The translations under genes were made by a program, and so were the position numbers. A stretch of 61,355 bases of DNA from Tissierellales bacterium (lineage in GTDB: Bacteria; Bacillota; Clostridia; Tissierellales; Dethiosulfatibacteraceae). Of the stretch, positions 28,703 to 37,827 are shown piece after piece. The notes below the pieces were generated by a model. The model made no database searches and was not told where the DNA came from. It saw nothing but the letters and a program-made list of their open reading frames with translations. The first letter of the stretch is position 1, and every line of letters begins with the position of its first letter. Location of the stretch: positions 1-61,355 of the forward strand of contig JAFGVC010000078.1 in NCBI GenBank assembly GCA_016938195.1, in the 5' to 3' direction.

Positions 28703-29095
28703 CTAAATGTATGTATGCCCTTTATTGTCCTGTTCTTCTTCCTCTTGAGTTGTGCATTCAGTTTTTGATCCATAGCATTCCATGACAGGTACAACAAAAA
28801 GAAATCCCACACCCGGTTCGTTAAAGTCATCCAATTCCGCTTTGATTCTTTTGATAATACGTCTTAATTTTTCTTCTTCTTTAACAACACTAAAAACTAA
28901 CTTGTTGTAGGGTTTTCTTCCATCAATCAATTTTCTCATGCTAGCTAGCATTGGTACGTGAACATTGTGGTCTAGAAGAACTTTTCCCATCCCTTGGCTA
29001 TCAATAGTTGTCGCTCCTAGCTCTTCATCATAAAACAACTCATGAATGACATCTAGCTTATAAATATCATTGAGTATTAAAAATAATCCGTACAA
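28703..29095 (-). CDS. Small PII-like (ferredoxin-fold) protein, TTG start
   Basis: About 130 residues beginning LYGLFLILNDIYKLDVI, with GATTIDSQGMGKVLLDH and GVGFLFVVPVMECYG. The alternating strand-helix pattern and the IDSQGMG loop resemble proteins annotated as PII-like regulators. The match is by eye and loose. The acidic tail (EEEEQD) is odd. The open frame begins 16 codons earlier at an ATG, but a TATAAT (29138-29133) covers that part. GGAGAGG lies 6 bases before TTG 29095, so TTG is the better start. Ligand and partner are unknown. Confidence 0.55.
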   Translation of the reverse strand: MYGLFLILNDIYKLDVIHELFYDEELGATTIDSQGMGKVLLDHNVHVPMLASMRKLIDGRKPYNKLVFSVVKEEEKLRRIIKRIKAELDDFNEPGVGFLFVVPVMECYGSKTECTTQEEEEQDNKGHTYI

Positions 29096-29152
29096 TGTAA
29101 TCCTCTCCTTCTTCTTCAAATCGTTATTGGTATTATACCACAAATGAATAAT

Positions 29153-29992
29153 CTAAAACAATCCTGTCCTTTGATCTAACCAATCTATTACATCCTTTAA
29201 AACACTATCCTTCTCAAATTCATTGAAAATCTCATGGTAAAGATTCGGATAAATTTTCAATTTTTTATCGTTTGACGCAATTCGGTTATAAAAACTTTGT
29301 GACGCCTTAGGATCAATTATTTTATCCTCTTCTCCATGAAGAATCAAGCAAGGATACTTGTAATCAGGCGTTCTACGAATTAGATACTCTGTTCCCTTGA
29401 CTAAAAAGGCATGATATAGTCCGGCTGTCGCTTTTTTGAAAACCATCGGGTCATCCTGATATTTTTTTACAATATCCTGATCTCTTGAAATAAGCAATGA
29501 TAAATCATTTTTTATTCTTAGCTTTGGAAATATTCTGTTTGACAATTTAATAAAGGCTCCGGTTAATCCTTTAATTGATGGGTTTAAAGCAGTAGCTGCT
29601 CCTGATAATATTTGGCCGTTCAATTTGTCAGGAAATTCAATCCCATAAATGGCAGCGATAAACCCTCCCATACTGTGTCCTAACATATAAATTGGCTTGT
29701 CCGGATAATCCTCTTTGACTTTTTCGACAATTAAATCCGTTGTATTGATATATTTCATAAAATCATCCAAGTGCCCTGTCAAGCCGTCACTTTTACCATG
29801 TCCCTCATTATCAAAACGATAAACGCAATATCCGGCTTTATTCAAAAACTCCGTTACGTATTCATATCGACCAAGATGTTCTGCAAAGCCATGTACAATA
29901 ATCACCACCGCTTTACAGGAATGAACATGATTTGTTTCACAATGAATATTTAGCCCGTCACCTCTTCTTAATTTGAAAATACTATTTTGCAA
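29153..29992 (-). CDS. Alpha/beta hydrolase, monoacylglycerol-lipase type
   Basis: 279-residue serine hydrolase of the Hydrolase_4/S33 group. It shows VHGFAEHLGRYEYV (33-46) for the oxyanion hole and the nucleophile elbow GHSMGG (105-110, Ser107). HGEEDKIIDP carries the Asp and NLYHEIFNE the His. There is no signal peptide, so it is cytoplasmic. The likely reaction is hydrolysis of monoacylglycerol or lysolipid. It overlaps the YibE/F gene by 11 bases and is probably the third gene of that operon. Confidence 0.88.
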   Translation of the reverse strand: MQNSIFKLRRGDGLNIHCETNHVHSCKAVVIIVHGFAEHLGRYEYVTEFLNKAGYCVYRFDNEGHGKSDGLTGHLDDFMKYINTTDLIVEKVKEDYPDKPIYMLGHSMGGFIAAIYGIEFPDKLNGQILSGAATALNPSIKGLTGAFIKLSNRIFPKLRIKNDLSLLISRDQDIVKKYQDDPMVFKKATAGLYHAFLVKGTEYLIRRTPDYKYPCLILHGEEDKIIDPKASQSFYNRIASNDKKLKIYPNLYHEIFNEFEKDSVLKDVIDWLDQRTGLF

Positions 29993-31103
29993 TATTACTC
30001 CCTCCCTTCTCCAATAAACTTGTAATCAAAGCCGTCATAGGAATTGTCAATACAATGCCTATACTTCCAGTAAATGCTCTTATAACTTCAGTCGCAATCA
30101 CATCCATGTTCATAACCTCAACAATTGAAGCTTGATACGCTATGAAAATAATCAAAATAGGTAAGGACGCGCCTGTATAGGCCAAAATCAGTGTGTTAGT
30201 CATTGTTCCCATGATATCTCTTCCTACATTCATCCCTGAATTAAAGAGCTCACTGATTTTAATATCCGGTTTAATGCTCTTTATTTCATGCATAGAAGAT
30301 GCAATCGACATACTGACATCCATAACAGCTCCTAACGTACCAATCAGAATTCCGGCAAACAAAATACCTCTAAGGTTGAGCTCCGCATCAATAGGTAAAT
30401 AAGTAATCATCACCGCTTCTTCTGAGCTCAATCCGGACAAGCTAGCCATCGTTCCGACCACATATGCAATCGTTGCTGCTATAAAAACACCGGACAAAGT
30501 TCCTAGAATAGCTGATACGCTCTTTTTATTGACTCCAGATACAATCGTTAACGTCAAAGCCGTTATAATCACACAAGAAATCGCTGAAATAAGAATAGGA
30601 CTCTTACCCTGAATAATATATGGAATCATAAACTTCAAAATAACAAAAATAGTAATGGACAAAGTGATAATTGATTTTATTCCCTTTGAGCGTCCTATTA
30701 TAATCAGTAATAAAGCAAACAAGATGACAATATATAATTCATAACGATCACGCACAAAACTTGAAATATAAACATTCATCGTATCCGATGTCGTGTCAAG
30801 CACTAATAGAATCTTATCACCTTTTTCAACTCTGATATTGTAATAATCATTCCCCCCAAGATTATTTTCTACCAAATACTCTTTGCCTTTGAATTCACCT
30901 GATTCAACTCTAACCTTTACAACTTGCCTTTCTTGAACCAGTGAACCTTCATTTACCCCAAGATCCTCGGGCTTCAAGTGGGTCACAATTTCAACAACTT
31001 CCCCTCGAACCGTTTGGAGTCCCTCTACGCCACCTGTGTTCGCATATACACCTTCTGAAAATAACATCAAAATAATAATTGTCAACAAAATAATTTTTTT
31101 CAT
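29982..31103 (-). CDS. YibE/F-family membrane protein
   Basis: 373 residues: an N-terminal signal or anchor helix, an extracytoplasmic beta-rich part (residues 25-115, with QTVRGEVVEIV), then about seven or eight membrane helices. GTLGAVMDVSMSIASSMHEI near 265-285 is a hallmark of the YibE/F family. Function is unknown for the family. It overlaps the upstream hydrolase gene by 4 bases and the lipase by 11, so all three are one transcription unit. Confidence 0.88.
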   Translation of the reverse strand: MKKIILLTIIILMLFSEGVYANTGGVEGLQTVRGEVVEIVTHLKPEDLGVNEGSLVQERQVVKVRVESGEFKGKEYLVENNLGGNDYYNIRVEKGDKILLVLDTTSDTMNVYISSFVRDRYELYIVILFALLLIIIGRSKGIKSIITLSITIFVILKFMIPYIIQGKSPILISAISCVIITALTLTIVSGVNKKSVSAILGTLSGVFIAATIAYVVGTMASLSGLSSEEAVMITYLPIDAELNLRGILFAGILIGTLGAVMDVSMSIASSMHEIKSIKPDIKISELFNSGMNVGRDIMGTMTNTLILAYTGASLPILIIFIAYQASIVEVMNMDVIATEVIRAFTGSIGIVLTIPMTALITSLLEKGGSNIAK

Positions 31104-31789
31104 AACGAGTCTATTTCCATCATTTCATTTATTTCAAGAATGAACACTTCAGCATTCTTGATTTTTTTCTTGAACTCTTCCGGACTCGCCTCTATAGCCG
31201 GAAAAGTATTGTAATGCATTGGAATTACAGCTTTTGGTTTGATAAACGAAACGGCTCTGACAGCGTCTGGCACATCCATCGTATAATTGCCTCCAATAGG
31301 AATCATGGCAATGTCAATCTTTTCATCCTCCAATAATTTCATATCATAAGTTAGCCCCGTATCGCCCGCATGATAGATTTTTGTTCCTTTAACTTCAATC
31401 ACAAATCCACCCGGATTGCCACCTTCAATAACTTGATCCCCTTCCATAATACCGGAGCCATGTACGGCTGCTGTCATCTTGACAACACCAAAATCAAACT
31501 GATGTCTTCCTCCGATATGCATTGTGTGAATCCTTTTAACACCTTTTGAAGCAAGATATCTCCCGATTTCAGCATTAGCAACGACAAGTGCGCCTGAATT
31601 ATCGGCCAACTCTACAGCATCCCCGATATGATCAGAATGTCCGTGAGTAATAAAAATATGTGAGAGATTTGTGAGATTCTCTATGGTTATAGGACACGAT
31701 TTATTTCCTCTTATGAAGGGATCAATAATAGCTTTGAAAGCTCCCTCTTCCAGCAAAAAAACAGAATGACCCAAATAAGTAATTTTCAT
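31100..31789 (-). CDS. UPF0173-type metal-dependent hydrolase (beta-lactamase fold)
   Basis: 229 residues of the metallo-beta-lactamase superfamily. Metal ligands are in FITHGHSDHIGDA (about 47-59), AAVHGSG, IYHAGDTGLTYDM and VIPMHYNTFP. The family is widespread and its physiological substrate is unknown. It is first in a three-gene unit with YibE/F and the lipase. A promoter with TTGATT (31843-31838), an 18-base spacer and TATGAT (31819-31814) precedes it. Confidence 0.9.
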   Translation of the reverse strand: MKITYLGHSVFLLEEGAFKAIIDPFIRGNKSCPITIENLTNLSHIFITHGHSDHIGDAVELADNSGALVVANAEIGRYLASKGVKRIHTMHIGGRHQFDFGVVKMTAAVHGSGIMEGDQVIEGGNPGGFVIEVKGTKIYHAGDTGLTYDMKLLEDEKIDIAMIPIGGNYTMDVPDAVRAVSFIKPKAVIPMHYNTFPAIEASPEEFKKKIKNAEVFILEINEMMEIDSL

Positions 31790-31813
31790 TATTCTAACCT
31801 CCGCATTTTCTTT

Positions 31814-31843
31814 ATCATACTACATTTTGACTAAAATAATCAA
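31814..31843 (-). promoter_or_regulatory. Promoter of the hydrolase-YibE/F-lipase unit
   Basis: TTGATT at 31843-31838, an 18-base spacer and TATGAT at 31819-31814, 25 bases before the start codon. Confidence 0.5.
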
Positions 31844-31899
31844 TCTAAACTCAATAATATTTTAACATATTAATATTATATTAATTTTGAAAAGGTAAA

Positions 31900-31937
31900 T
31901 TGATTTTTAATAAATATTTGATATAATTTGATATAAT
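31900..31937 (+). promoter_or_regulatory. Promoter region of the giant activase gene
   Basis: TTGATT at 31900-31905, a 16-base spacer and TATAAT at 31922-31927. A second TATAAT follows at 31932-31937 in a repeated TTGATATAAT unit. Confidence 0.6.
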
Positions 31938-31967
31938 TAATATGATTATTCCAGCATGGAGGTAACA

Positions 31968-34900
31968 ATGAAGCTGTTATATAATGTCGGTTTGGACATT
32001 GGATCGACTACAGTTAAAATAGTCGTCGTTGATAGTCAATACAACATCATCTATAAAGAATATAAACGGCACTATTCTGATGTCCGAAAAACCGTTATTG
32101 AAACAATAAAAACCGCTGAAACAGTTTTGAAGAATAATAGAATTAAAATTAAAGTTACCGGCTCCGGTGCTGTGGATATTTCTAAAAGCCTTAATATCCC
32201 TTTTGTTCAAGAGGTAGCAGCTCTAACAACTGCCATCGAGCAGAGAATACCCTACACAGACGTAGCCATAGAGCTTGGCGGAGAAGACGCCAAGATTACA
32301 TATATTAGCGGACAACTCGAGCAGAGAATGAATGGAACATGCGCAGGCGGCACCGGTGCTTTCATCGATCAGATGGCAATACTGCTAAAAACGGATGCCT
32401 CCGGTCTAAACGATTTAGCAAAGGATTACCGTGTAATTTATCCCATTGCTTCTCGATGTGGCGTATTTGCGAAGTCAGACATCCAACCTTTACTCAACGA
32501 AGGAGCTAGGCAGGAAGATATATCGGTTTCTGTTTTTCAAGCCGTTGTCAATCAAACCATCAGCGGACTGGCGCAAGGACGTCCCATTAAAGGCCATGTA
32601 GCTTTTTTAGGTGGCCCTCTCTTTTTCTTGTCTGAACTCAGAAAAAGATTCATTGAAACGCTAGAGCTTTCGGAAGACCAAATTATTTTTCCGGACGACT
32701 CTCATTATTTTGTTGCTCTAGGAGCCGCAATATCAGCCGAGGATACAAAAGAAACTGATTTTGAACATTATTTAGATATTATAAAAACCATTGATAGTAG
32801 TAGCTTTACAAGAAAAAAAGAGCTTCGTAGTCTCTTTGAGAATCAGAGCGAATACCTCGACTTCAAGCAAAGACATTCGCAGCACAATGTCACACGGGGT
32901 AATCTAACGACCTACTCAGGGAAGGCTTTTTTAGGAATAGACGCTGGCTCTACTACCACTAAAGTGGCCCTTATCGGTAAAAGTGGCGAATTATTGTACG
33001 CCTATTATCACAGTAATGATGGCAGTCCACTTTTGTCTGCGCTGAATGCATTGAAAGATTTATACCAACAAATGAATGACCAAACTCGAATTGCCTACTC
33101 AGCCGTTACAGGCTATGGGGAGCAATTGATAAAATCAGCAATCAAAGTCGATATTGGCGAGATAGAAACAATTGCCCACTACAAAGCAGCCGATTATTTT
33201 CTTAAAGGGGTTGATTTCGTAATTGACATCGGCGGACAAGATATGAAAAGTCTAAAAATTAAAAATGGGGTTATTGATTCGATTATGCTGAATGAAGCTT
33301 GTTCTTCCGGCTGTGGTTCGTTTATAGAAACCTTCGCCAAATCCCTTAATCTGACTGTGGAAGAGTTTGCTGAACTAGCTGTCAAATCTGACAGCCCTGT
33401 CGACTTAGGAACCCGATGCACTGTTTTTATGAACTCTAAGGTAAAGCAAGCACAGAGAGAAGGCGCCACCCTCGGAGATATTTCAGCAGGCATTTCTTAT
33501 TCTGTCATCAAAAATGCTCTGTTTAAAGTAATTCGTTTGAAGTCTACTGACAACCTTGGCGAAAAAATAGTCGCGCAAGGAGGTACCTTTAATAATGATG
33601 CCGTTTTAAGAGCGTTTGAGCTCATTACAGAACGAGAAGTCGTACGGCCCGATATTGCCGGTATCATGGGTGCTTTTGGTGCGGCACTCATTGCAATGGA
33701 AAGATACGAAGGCAAATCTTCTACGCTTTTAGAAAAAAAACAGCTCGAATACTTTTCTTACACCACAAATCTTCAAAGATGTAATCTTTGCGGCAATAAT
33801 TGCTTAATGACGATTAGTACATTTAATGATCAAAGCACCTTTATAACCGGGAATCGTTGTGAAAAAGGCCCGGAGAAATTACTGAGCAAAATGAGCACGC
33901 CTAGTCTGATTCCGAATTTGTATGCCTATAAATATCATCGTGTTTTTGATTATCAAGCCTTACCTATGGAAAAAGCCTATAGAGGCCTGATCGGCATCCC
34001 TCGCGTATTGAATATTTACGAGGATTATCCTTTCTGGCATACCTTTTTCACGAATTTAGGTTATCGTGTTGTCTTATCTGGACACTCAAACAAAAAAATA
34101 TATGAGATGGGTATGGATACAATTCCATCCGAATCAGTCTGCTATCCGGGAAAAATCGCACACGGTCACATCAATGATTTATTACGAAAAAAAATAACAA
34201 AAATATTTTATCCTTGTGTGCCTTACAACATTATTGAAGACGCTCAAGCAGGCAATCACTATAATTGCCCTGTTGTAACGTCCTATCCGGAAACAATTAA
34301 TGCAAATATGGAGCTCACACACAAAGGAATTATATTTTACAAACCATTTATCAATTTTAACGAAAAATCTTCTCTTACAAAAAAATTAATAGCTTCGCTT
34401 TCAGATGAAAATATTAGCTCTAAAGAAATCAAAGAATCAGTTGAGCTAGCTTATAAAGAATTAGAAAAATACAAGCAAGACGTTAGAGCAGAAGGAGAAA
34501 AAGCACTTAAATATATTCAAGATCAGGATAAATTCGGCATCGTGCTTGCCGGGCGCCCCTATCATATAGACCCTGAAATTAATCACGGGATACCTGAAAT
34601 GATTAATTCGTATGGCTTAGTTGTATTGTCTGAAGACAGTATCGGACATCTTGCAAAGCCTGATAGACCCTTGCGTGTCATTGATCAGTGGTCTTATCAT
34701 ACGCGATTATATGCAGCTTCCGAATTCGTTTCAAAAAGAAACAACATCGAATTGATCCAACTCAATTCATTTGGTTGTGGACTTGATGCGGTCACGACTG
34801 ATCAGGTTCATGAAATACTTGAACGTAATAATAAAATATATACCGTGATTAAAATTGACGAAATAAACAATCTGGGTACCGTAAGAATCCGGATACGTTC

Positions 34901-36245
34901 TTTGTTGGCGGCCATGAACGAAAGACAAAAAAGAAAAATCATATCTATGAATAAAACGTCTGCGCCGAAAGCTGTTCTATTTGAAAAATATATGAAAAAA
35001 GATTACACCATTCTTGCGCCGCAAATGTCACCCATTCATTTTCAGTTTTTCAATGCCGGTGCGTTCAAGGCAGGATACAATATTGATATATTACCTTCCG
35101 TGGATAAGGAAGCTGTGGATGAGGGATTAAAATGCGTCAACAACGACGCTTGCTATCCGTCTATTATCACCACCGGCCAAATGATAAAAGCGCTTAAATC
35201 CGGAAAATATAACCTGAAAAAGACAGCTCTAATCATGTCTCAGACTGGTGGAGGTTGTAGGGCCACGAATTACATAGCTTTCATTAAAAAAGCATTATCT
35301 GATAACGGCTATGACAATATACCGGTCATATCATTTTCATTTGGGCTAGAAAAGCATCCGGGCTTTAAAATCACACCTTATCTACTACATAATCTTTTGA
35401 TAGGAATTGTCTACGGTGATGTTCTGATGAGAGTACTTTATAAGACACGTCCTTATGAGAAAATCAAAGGTTCAGCCAATCAATTATATGAACATTGGAT
35501 TATAGAATGTGTTAATTCCATTGAACAGGGCGGCATCAGTCGTTTCAATAAAACAATCGCCGGAATCATCAGTGACTTTGATAATTTAGAGCTTGATGAA
35601 ACCCTCGTGAAGCCACGCGTAGGCGTGGTTGGAGAAATCTTGGTAAAATTTCATCCCACAGCAAATAACGATATTGTCCATCTCCTTGAAGAAGAAGGCG
35701 CTGAAGCGGTTGTTCCTGATTTATTGGATTTTTTCTTCTATTCAGCATATAATCCCGTCATTAAGCACACCGACTATATCAAAAGAAGCTATAAAAATTA
35801 TATCGGAGGACGTTTGGCCATATCTATTATGAATTTTTATCGGTTGCAAGTTAAAAAATCTCTCCAAAAGAGCAAAAGATTTGCACCGCCCCTTTCAATC
35901 GAGGCACTGGGTCAAATAGCGCAAAAGCATTTATCTCTGGGCAATCAAACGGGAGAAGGTTGGCTCTTGACTGCTGAAATGGTAGAACTAATTGAAAGTG
36001 GTGTTGACAATGTTTTATGTCTTCAACCCTTCGCTTGTTTGCCAAATCATATTACCGGAAAAGGAATGATTCAAGAAATCAAGAGGTCTTATCCTGATTC
36101 CAATATCGTCCCAATCGATTTTGATCCGGGTGCTAGTGAGGTCAATCAAATCAACCGAATCAAGCTTATGCTGACAACAGCACGAAAAACAATGGATAAC
36201 AAGGGTAAGATTCCAAAAAAAGTTGTCGACACCGAGGCCATGTAA
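31968..36245 (+). CDS. Giant 2-hydroxyacyl-CoA dehydratase activase / dehydratase-like fusion
   Basis: 1425 residues from ATG 31968, six bases after GGAGG; the earlier in-frame ATG overlaps that site. Two BadF/HgdC-type ASKHA ATPase domains are fused. The first has [10 protein letters not shown] (8-17), [10 protein letters not shown] (about 122) and SRCGVF (about 163). The second has [10 protein letters not shown] (about 320), ACSSGCGSF and GTRCTVF. Each cysteine pair matches the bridging [4Fe-4S] ligands of the activator. Next come CNLCGNNC (about 604) and a DUF2229-type region. HgdB-like segments follow, with [11 protein letters not shown] (about 1091) and [14 protein letters not shown] (about 1352). 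The family is known as an ATP-driven low-potential electron donor. The acceptor here is unknown. Confidence 0.9.
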   Translation: MKLLYNVGLDIGSTTVKIVVVDSQYNIIYKEYKRHYSDVRKTVIETIKTAETVLKNNRIKIKVTGSGAVDISKSLNIPFVQEVAALTTAIEQRIPYTDVAIELGGEDAKITYISGQLEQRMNGTCAGGTGAFIDQMAILLKTDASGLNDLAKDYRVIYPIASRCGVFAKSDIQPLLNEGARQEDISVSVFQAVVNQTISGLAQGRPIKGHVAFLGGPLFFLSELRKRFIETLELSEDQIIFPDDSHYFVALGAAISAEDTKETDFEHYLDIIKTIDSSSFTRKKELRSLFENQSEYLDFKQRHSQHNVTRGNLTTYSGKAFLGIDAGSTTTKVALIGKSGELLYAYYHSNDGSPLLSALNALKDLYQQMNDQTRIAYSAVTGYGEQLIKSAIKVDIGEIETIAHYKAADYFLKGVDFVIDIGGQDMKSLKIKNGVIDSIMLNEACSSGCGSFIETFAKSLNLTVEEFAELAVKSDSPVDLGTRCTVFMNSKVKQAQREGATLGDISAGISYSVIKNALFKVIRLKSTDNLGEKIVAQGGTFNNDAVLRAFELITEREVVRPDIAGIMGAFGAALIAMERYEGKSSTLLEKKQLEYFSYTTNLQRCNLCGNNCLMTISTFNDQSTFITGNRCEKGPEKLLSKMSTPSLIPNLYAYKYHRVFDYQALPMEKAYRGLIGIPRVLNIYEDYPFWHTFFTNLGYRVVLSGHSNKKIYEMGMDTIPSESVCYPGKIAHGHINDLLRKKITKIFYPCVPYNIIEDAQAGNHYNCPVVTSYPETINANMELTHKGIIFYKPFINFNEKSSLTKKLIASLSDENISSKEIKESVELAYKELEKYKQDVRAEGEKALKYIQDQDKFGIVLAGRPYHIDPEINHGIPEMINSYGLVVLSEDSIGHLAKPDRPLRVIDQWSYHTRLYAASEFVSKRNNIELIQLNSFGCGLDAVTTDQVHEILERNNKIYTVIKIDEINNLGTVRIRIRSLLAAMNERQKRKIISMNKTSAPKAVLFEKYMKKDYTILAPQMSPIHFQFFNAGAFKAGYNIDILPSVDKEAVDEGLKCVNNDACYPSIITTGQMIKALKSGKYNLKKTALIMSQTGGGCRATNYIAFIKKALSDNGYDNIPVISFSFGLEKHPGFKITPYLLHNLLIGIVYGDVLMRVLYKTRPYEKIKGSANQLYEHWIIECVNSIEQGGISRFNKTIAGIISDFDNLELDETLVKPRVGVVGEILVKFHPTANNDIVHLLEEEGAEAVVPDLLDFFFYSAYNPVIKHTDYIKRSYKNYIGGRLAISIMNFYRLQVKKSLQKSKRFAPPLSIEALGQIAQKHLSLGNQTGEGWLLTAEMVELIESGVDNVLCLQPFACLPNHITGKGMIQEIKRSYPDSNIVPIDFDPGASEVNQINRIKLMLTTARKTMDNKGKIPKKVVDTEAM

Positions 36246-36288
36246 ATAAATATAGTGAAATGGAAATCCTCCTGAACTTTTCGTATAA

Positions 36289-36317
36289 TTGACAAAAATA
36301 CAAACAAGTGATATTAT
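36289..36317 (+). promoter_or_regulatory. Promoter of the Mrp-type ATPase gene
   Basis: TTGACA at 36289-36294, a 17-base spacer and TATTAT at 36312-36317. A palindrome TGGCAAATGCCA (36324-36335) lies at the predicted transcript start, just before AAGGAGG, and could be an operator or a 5' hairpin. Confidence 0.8.
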
Positions 36318-36352
36318 CATTTTTGGCAAATGCCATTTAAGGAGGTAATTTT

Positions 36353-37177
36353 ATGTCAAGTTGTGATACATGTCCTTCAAACGGATCATGTTCTACAGAA
36401 CAAAAAAAAACATGTACGATAGAGAATAACCCTCTCAATCATGTTAAAAAAATCATAGGGGTTATGAGTGGCAAAGGAGGCGTTGGTAAATCAACCGTGT
36501 CCGCTTTGCTTGCTTATGAGCTTTTAAGAAATGGCTATAAAGTAGGTCTATTAGACGCAGACATTACCGGTCCAAGCATTCCAAGATTAGTAAAGCTTCA
36601 AAACAAAAGAATTACATCGTCTTCGGAAAAAGGAATGACGCCGATAACGGCTGCAGGAGGACTAAAGGTAATGTCCACTAATTTCCTGGTTGAAAACGAA
36701 GATTCTCCTGTTCTATGGAGAGGACCAATTATTGGAAATCTTGTCAAGCAATTTTGGACAGATGTCATCTGGGGAGAATTAGATTATTTAATTGTAGACA
36801 TGCCCCCAGGCACTGCTGACGTAGCTATCACCGTTATGCAATCACTACCGATGTCAGGCATCATTATGGTCACAGTACCACAAGATATGGTCTCTATGAT
36901 TGTTTCAAAAGCCGTGCACATGGCGGAAAAAATGAATGTCCCTGTACTAGGTGTGGTCGAAAATATGAGCTACATTAAATGTCCTCATTGTAACGAAACC
37001 ATTGATATGTTCGAATATTCAGGTGAAAACTTCATGTCGGAGAATGTCAAGATATTGTGCAAATTGCCGATGTCTCAAGAATTGATTCATTTTGGCAAAA
37101 CAGGAATAACCGGCGTCAGCGATGATATTTTATCAGAATTTTCTTCAGTCATTAACGTCGTTACCGATTTGAAATAG
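36353..37177 (+). CDS. Mrp/NBP35-type iron-sulfur carrier ATPase
   Basis: 274 residues. The N-terminus is cysteine-rich (CDTCPSNGSC), as in a subset of Mrp proteins. The deviant Walker A is GVMSGKGGVGKST (about 36-48), and DADITGPSIP and VDMPPGTAD are the other nucleotide motifs. KCPHC near 210 is the dimer-bridging Fe-S site of the family. It likely hands [4Fe-4S] clusters to target enzymes in the cytoplasm. It lies directly downstream of the Fe-S activase fusion, with its own promoter. This suggests, but does not prove, a maturation role for that protein. Confidence 0.92.
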   Translation: MSSCDTCPSNGSCSTEQKKTCTIENNPLNHVKKIIGVMSGKGGVGKSTVSALLAYELLRNGYKVGLLDADITGPSIPRLVKLQNKRITSSSEKGMTPITAAGGLKVMSTNFLVENEDSPVLWRGPIIGNLVKQFWTDVIWGELDYLIVDMPPGTADVAITVMQSLPMSGIIMVTVPQDMVSMIVSKAVHMAEKMNVPVLGVVENMSYIKCPHCNETIDMFEYSGENFMSENVKILCKLPMSQELIHFGKTGITGVSDDILSEFSSVINVVTDLK

Positions 37178-37190
37178 CGTTAGACCAATA

Positions 37191-37232
37191 AAAAACATCT
37201 GAGTTAATCCGTCGATTAACTCAGATGTTTTT
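37191..37232. terminator. Bidirectional terminator
   Basis: A perfect 19-bp stem (37191-37209 with 37214-37232, loop CGTC) starts with AAAAA and ends with TTTTT. It serves the convergent Mrp-type gene and the engB end. Confidence 0.95.
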
Positions 37233-37827
37233 ATTTCTCTGATAATTCTAAAATTTTCTCCCATACAAGATCCACATTTAATTTATCAACTGCAGAAAAA
37301 GGAATAATTTTCTTTGCATCTTCAATTTTTAGCGTCTTCTTAATATCCGCTATATGCTTTTGTCTTGCACCCTTAGAAATCTTATCGGCCTTTGTTGCTA
37401 TGATATACCACTCATATCCAAAATGAGTTAACCAATTAAACATATCTACATCGTTCTGTCCGGGAACATGCCTGATATCAATCAATAGCATAATCCCTTT
37501 TAATTGATGTCTACCCGTCATGTATTCCTCAATTTTTTCGCCCCATTTTTCTCTTTGTTTTTTTGAGACCTTAGCGTATCCGTATCCGGGCAAATCTACG
37601 AGCATATGCTTTTCATTGACACTATAAAAATTGATTGTTTGAGTTTTTCCGGGCTGTGCACTTGTGCGCGCATATTTTTTACGATTGATTAACGCATTAA
37701 GCAAGGACGACTTTCCTACATTTGATCTTCCTGCAAAAGCAATTTCAGGGTATTCAGTTTCAGGATGCTGAGATTTATTTCCAGCCGTCATCAGCAATTC
37801 GACATTTTTAATGATCAAGTGTCTCAC
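37231..37827 (-). CDS. engB: Ribosome-assembly GTPase EngB/YsxC
   Basis: 198-residue GTPase needed for 50S subunit assembly. It shows the G1 motif GRSNVGKSSLLNAL (31-44), the G3 motif DLPGYGYAKV (near 77-86) and the G4 motif ATKADK. The gene overlaps lon by 20 bases. This lon-engB linkage is conserved in Firmicutes. Confidence 0.96.
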   Translation of the reverse strand: MRHLIIKNVELLMTAGNKSQHPETEYPEIAFAGRSNVGKSSLLNALINRKKYARTSAQPGKTQTINFYSVNEKHMLVDLPGYGYAKVSKKQREKWGEKIEEYMTGRHQLKGIMLLIDIRHVPGQNDVDMFNWLTHFGYEWYIIATKADKISKGARQKHIADIKKTLKIEDAKKIIPFSAVDKLNVDLVWEKILELSEK

